Shown: positions 7,420 to 9,144 of the stretch, piece by piece
How the letters are laid out: every line of letters begins with the position of its first letter
Position numbering within the stretch: position 1 is the first letter of the stretch
From: JAPLDP01 sp964628285
GTDB taxonomy: Bacteria > Bacteroidota > Bacteroidia > Bacteroidales > JAGONC01
Reading direction: 5' to 3'
Length of the DNA: 9,144 bases
Assembly: GCA_964628285.1 (NCBI GenBank)
Contig: CAZVNP010000079.1
Span: 1-9,144, forward strand
Position numbers and translations under genes: made by a program
Notes under the pieces: generated by a model
Databases searched by the model: none
The model's input: only the letters and a program-made list of their open reading frames with translations
Told to the model about the DNA's origin: nothing

Positions 7420-7941
7420 CTATTTAATTGTATGATAAATATTTTGTGAGGCAGGGGAAGATGAGGCGGATAAAAGACGGACGCACGCTTCCGGAGGCGG
7501 GGGACCGGAATCGCCCTTAAACGTGCAGGATTCGGGCTTTTTATGTTTTTTCAGTACGGATATCAATTTTTGCCTGTAGAAATTCATCAGAGTGAACCAG
7601 ATATTGTCTTCATTCTTGAGTAATGTTTTGATGGATGTCAGTAAGGTGGTCCTTTTAGTGGTGTTTTTGTTTGGTGACAGACCATCTAAGGCTCCAATTG
7701 GTGATCGGTCGGTCAGGGAATCATCAATATATGCAAGGGCAGCTTCAAATTCAAAGATACCGGAAAAATGGCTGACTGTTGCCATTGTTTTTTTGGGTGT
7801 GGGAGATGTCAAACAGCCGATTGACGGTACCGGTAAGTCAACCTTTGGGCTGCCGGAATGAGTGTCATGGCACTGCCGCCTGTTATTCAGGGAAACGACC
7901 GAAGAAAATGCCAGGATTAGGATGAGAACGAAGCTTTTCAT
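7420..7941 (-). CDS. Secreted hypothetical protein with four cysteines
   Basis: I do not recognise this protein. From the ATG at 7941 it has 173 residues. Residues 1-17 look like a signal peptide (Met-Lys, then a Phe/Leu/Ile/Val core ending in SVVS), so export is likely. There is no lipobox. The mature part has a Pro/Thr/Ser-rich section (about 30-55), a mixed helical section (about 60-135, with Glu64-Phe-Glu, a TLLTSIKTLLKN stretch and a very basic end KKHKK), then Cys139, four prolines (147-150) and Cys153. Cys24, Cys43, Cys139 and Cys153 could make two disulfides. An in-frame GTG at 7965 would put eight residues before the signal peptide and is less likely. The gene starts 11 bases after a small ORF that overlaps the LytTR regulator, so it may be the last gene of that operon. 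Codon use looks normal. It is real if the signal peptide is not chance. Confidence 0.6.
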   Translation of the reverse strand: MKSFVLILILAFSSVVSLNNRRQCHDTHSGSPKVDLPVPSIGCLTSPTPKKTMATVSHFSGIFEFEAALAYIDDSLTDRSPIGALDGLSPNKNTTKRTTLLTSIKTLLKNEDNIWFTLMNFYRQKLISVLKKHKKPESCTFKGDSGPPPPEACVRLLSASSSPASQNIYHTIK

Positions 7942-7952
7942 GATAACGTTTT

Positions 7953-8093
7953 TTATCCACGGCACACGTTTTCAATGTCAAAAATAATCGTTCCTTCATC
8001 AATCTTTATTCTTCCTTTTACTGTCGGCCGGTTCCGTTTTGCCACTTGCAGGAATTTAAACACCGATGACCTGCAGAAGAGCCTGACGGTCAT
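7953..8093 (-). CDS. Candidate 46-residue small protein overlapping the LytTR regulator stop
   Basis: This short reading frame encodes 46 residues, beginning MTVRLFCRSS and ending in IIFDIENVCRG. Its ATG shares the four bases ATGA (8093-8090) with the regulator's stop, the same arrangement that joins the kinase to the regulator. It ends 11 bases before the ATG of the secreted hypothetical gene. The first half is basic (Arg4, Arg8, Lys13, Lys19, Arg20, Arg22, Lys26, Arg28, Lys30); the second half alternates hydrophobic and charged residues as a beta hairpin would. There is no signal peptide or membrane segment and no family that I recognise. The case rests on translational-coupling geometry and on its filling the gap; a 46-codon open frame alone could be chance. 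Confidence 0.35.
   Translation of the reverse strand: MTVRLFCRSSVFKFLQVAKRNRPTVKGRIKIDEGTIIFDIENVCRG
7979..7986 (-). promoter_or_regulatory. Candidate -7 box (TATTTTTG) for the secreted hypothetical gene
   Basis: On the minus strand TATTTTTG matches TAnnTTTG exactly and lies 37 bases before the ATG at 7941. No TTTG is found at the correct -33 distance. If real, it would give the hypothetical gene its own promoter inside the small ORF. The local AT-richness makes a chance match fairly likely. Confidence 0.25.
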
Positions 8094-8851
8094 TTCGACA
8101 GCCGGGCCATGTGCATGAGAAACAGGTCACGTTTGGTCCTGGAAAGAGGTACCTGAGAACCATCGGTCATTTCGACCATGCCGCCTTCATGACGGATGTA
8201 TTTCTTCACATAGTTGAGGTTGATGAGATGAGAGTTATGCGTGCGAAAAAAATGGCGGTCGTTCAATAATTCCTGATATTCTTTCAGGTTCTTGGAAACG
8301 AGTATTTTACGGTTATCGGCGAGGTAAAACCAGCAATAACTGCGATCGGCTTCTATCCTGATGATGTTTTGTGTGTTCAGGTACTCCATGCCGTCGAATG
8401 TCGGGATGGCCAGCTTGCCCGGAAGGGTCGACCGGATATTTTCAAGCAGGGCTTCATAATTTGCATTGCGCACATCGAGGGATATTCTTTTTTCAAGGAC
8501 CTTCTTGACAGCCTCGATAAACTCACCGATGTTAATGGGTTTGAGTATATAATCGACAGCACTGAATTTGATGGCACGGATAGCGTAATGGTTAAAGGCA
8601 GTAATGAAAATGACGTCGAATGTCTTTTTCGGGAACAGTACCAGCAGGTCAAATCCGCTGCCATGGGGCATCTCGACGTCGAGGAACACCAGCTCGGGTT
8701 TCTTCTCATGAATGACGGCTTCGGCTTCTTTTACCGAATGGGCATACCCGATGACCTCCAGCTCAGGACAGTATTCGTTGATGATGGAGTGGATGAAACT
8801 AACCGCATCAGGCTCATCGTCAACAATCAATGTTCTGAGCGTTTTTGTCAT
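8090..8851 (-). CDS. LytTR family two-component response regulator
   Basis: The protein has 253 residues in two domains. The receiver domain (about 5-122) has the acidic pair Asp11-Asp12, phosphoacceptor Asp58 in F-L-D-V-E-M-P, Thr84 in F-I-T-A-F and Lys104 in L-K-P, so all phosphotransfer residues are present. A linker leads to a LytTR DNA-binding domain (about 147-250), recognisable from I-R-I-E-A-D-R-S-Y-C, then F-F-R-T-H-N-S-H-L-I-N-L and V-P-L-S-R-T-K-R. LytTR domains bind short direct repeats and usually activate a few nearby or surface-related genes. The start codon overlaps the stop of the upstream kinase as ATGA, so the two are translationally coupled and form one signalling pair of the AlgR/LytR type. 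A possible small ORF overlaps its own stop in the same way. The regulated genes are unknown; the adjacent secreted protein is one candidate. Confidence 0.95.
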   Translation of the reverse strand: MTKTLRTLIVDDEPDAVSFIHSIINEYCPELEVIGYAHSVKEAEAVIHEKKPELVFLDVEMPHGSGFDLLVLFPKKTFDVIFITAFNHYAIRAIKFSAVDYILKPINIGEFIEAVKKVLEKRISLDVRNANYEALLENIRSTLPGKLAIPTFDGMEYLNTQNIIRIEADRSYCWFYLADNRKILVSKNLKEYQELLNDRHFFRTHNSHLINLNYVKKYIRHEGGMVEMTDGSQVPLSRTKRDLFLMHMARLSK

Positions 8852-9144
8852 GACATAATGGGTAAGTGTATTTCAACGCGTGTCCCGGCCGCCTTGCCTT
8901 CTTTGTCCTTCAGGTCGGTATAAGTTACTTTCATATTTGTACCATAAATGCGGTTTGCCAGGGTCAGGCGTGATTCGGTGATCTTGGTCCCCAGTGAATT
9001 GTGCTTTCCGTTTTTATTTTTTTTGATCTCCATGGCAGCCTGCCGTCCGATGCCGTCATCTTCGATGGTACACAGGATATAATCTTTAAAAACACGGATT
9101 TTCACAAGCTAAATTACCTGTAATTTTTTGATTTGCCAAAAACT
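8848..9144 (-). CDS. LytS/YehU-type sensor histidine kinase, C-terminal fragment with apparent frameshift
   Basis: Only the ATP-binding end is in the window; the N-terminus, sensor region and phospho-accepting His lie beyond 9144. From about 9105 leftwards the frame reads into a HATPase tail: the G1 box E-D-D-G-I-G-R, then N-S-L-G-T-K-I-T-E-S-R-L (G2 region) and a final G-T-R-V-E-I-H-L-P, all typical of the LytS-like kinases that pair with LytTR regulators. An in-frame TAG sits at 9111-9109. In another frame, 9142-9110 encodes FLANQKITGNL, which fits the residues expected just before VKIRVF in this family. Dropping one base (the G at 9109 on the minus strand) joins the two as GNLLVKIRVF. This is either a sequencing error or a real frameshift that would disable the kinase. 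The GTG at 9105 is not a credible start, because it would leave out most of the catalytic domain. Confidence 0.82.

Noticed and set aside
7475..7520. GDSG within the secreted hypothetical protein, suggesting a serine protease
   Set aside because: There are no matching His or Asp motifs and no protease-like length or fold. The four residues sit in a Pro-rich tail and are coincidental.
7592..7861. Plus-strand open frame of 89 codons opposite the secreted hypothetical gene
   Set aside because: The minus-strand frame is longer, has a signal peptide and has operon context. The plus-strand one starts mid-gene with no promoter or ribosome site.
8046..8076. Inverted repeat TGCAGG...CCTGCA
   Set aside because: Six pairs around a loop of about 17 bases is weak and falls inside the candidate small ORF; chance is the simpler explanation.
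8369..8923. Plus-strand open frame of 184 codons
   Set aside because: It is antisense to the receiver and LytTR domains of the response regulator and to the kinase junction; it is a shadow frame.

Overview
The window looks like ordinary chromosomal DNA of a member of the Bacteroidota. Four things point there: an S46 dipeptidyl-peptidase (DPP7/DPP11 family), a LytTR-type two-component pair, secreted hydrolases whose signal peptides end just before Gln, and several -7 boxes matching the phylum's TAnnTTTG consensus. I see no rRNA, tRNA, CRISPR array, insertion sequence or phage gene.

Layout, left to right. A short leader with a -7-like box precedes two co-directional plus-strand genes: an isoprenylcysteine methyltransferase-like membrane protein (101-649) and a small cupin (683-1183). 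The cupin meets, tail to tail with 11 bases between, a large exported CocE/NonD (S15-like) alpha/beta hydrolase on the minus strand (1195-3381). This hydrolase carries an extra N-terminal beta-rich domain. A 139-base divergent region follows, with an exact TTTG-N19-TAnnTTTG promoter match. It leads into a patatin-like protein (3521-4567) and methylglyoxal synthase mgsA (4656-5141), both plus strand. mgsA converges on the S46 peptidase (5158-7305, minus), and a perfect hairpin sits over the junction.

The right end is a minus-strand array read from the window edge inwards. It starts with the C-terminal part of a LytS/YehU-type histidine kinase (8848-9144, partial, with an apparent frameshift near 9109). 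A LytTR response regulator (8090-8851) overlaps the kinase by ATGA. A 46-codon small ORF (7953-8093) overlaps the regulator's stop, again by ATGA. An unrecognised secreted 173-residue protein (7420-7941) starts 11 bases further on. This tight packing suggests that the two small genes belong to the two-component operon.

The CocE-like enzyme and the S46 enzyme are both predicted to work outside the cytoplasm on ester, amide or peptide substrates, which fits a heterotroph using proteinaceous material. mgsA is the glycolytic phosphate-release bypass. I see no single new multi-gene system. The best candidates for something undescribed are the small ORF plus secreted protein behind the LytTR regulator, and the patatin-like protein with an altered oxyanion loop in a visibly AT-richer stretch.
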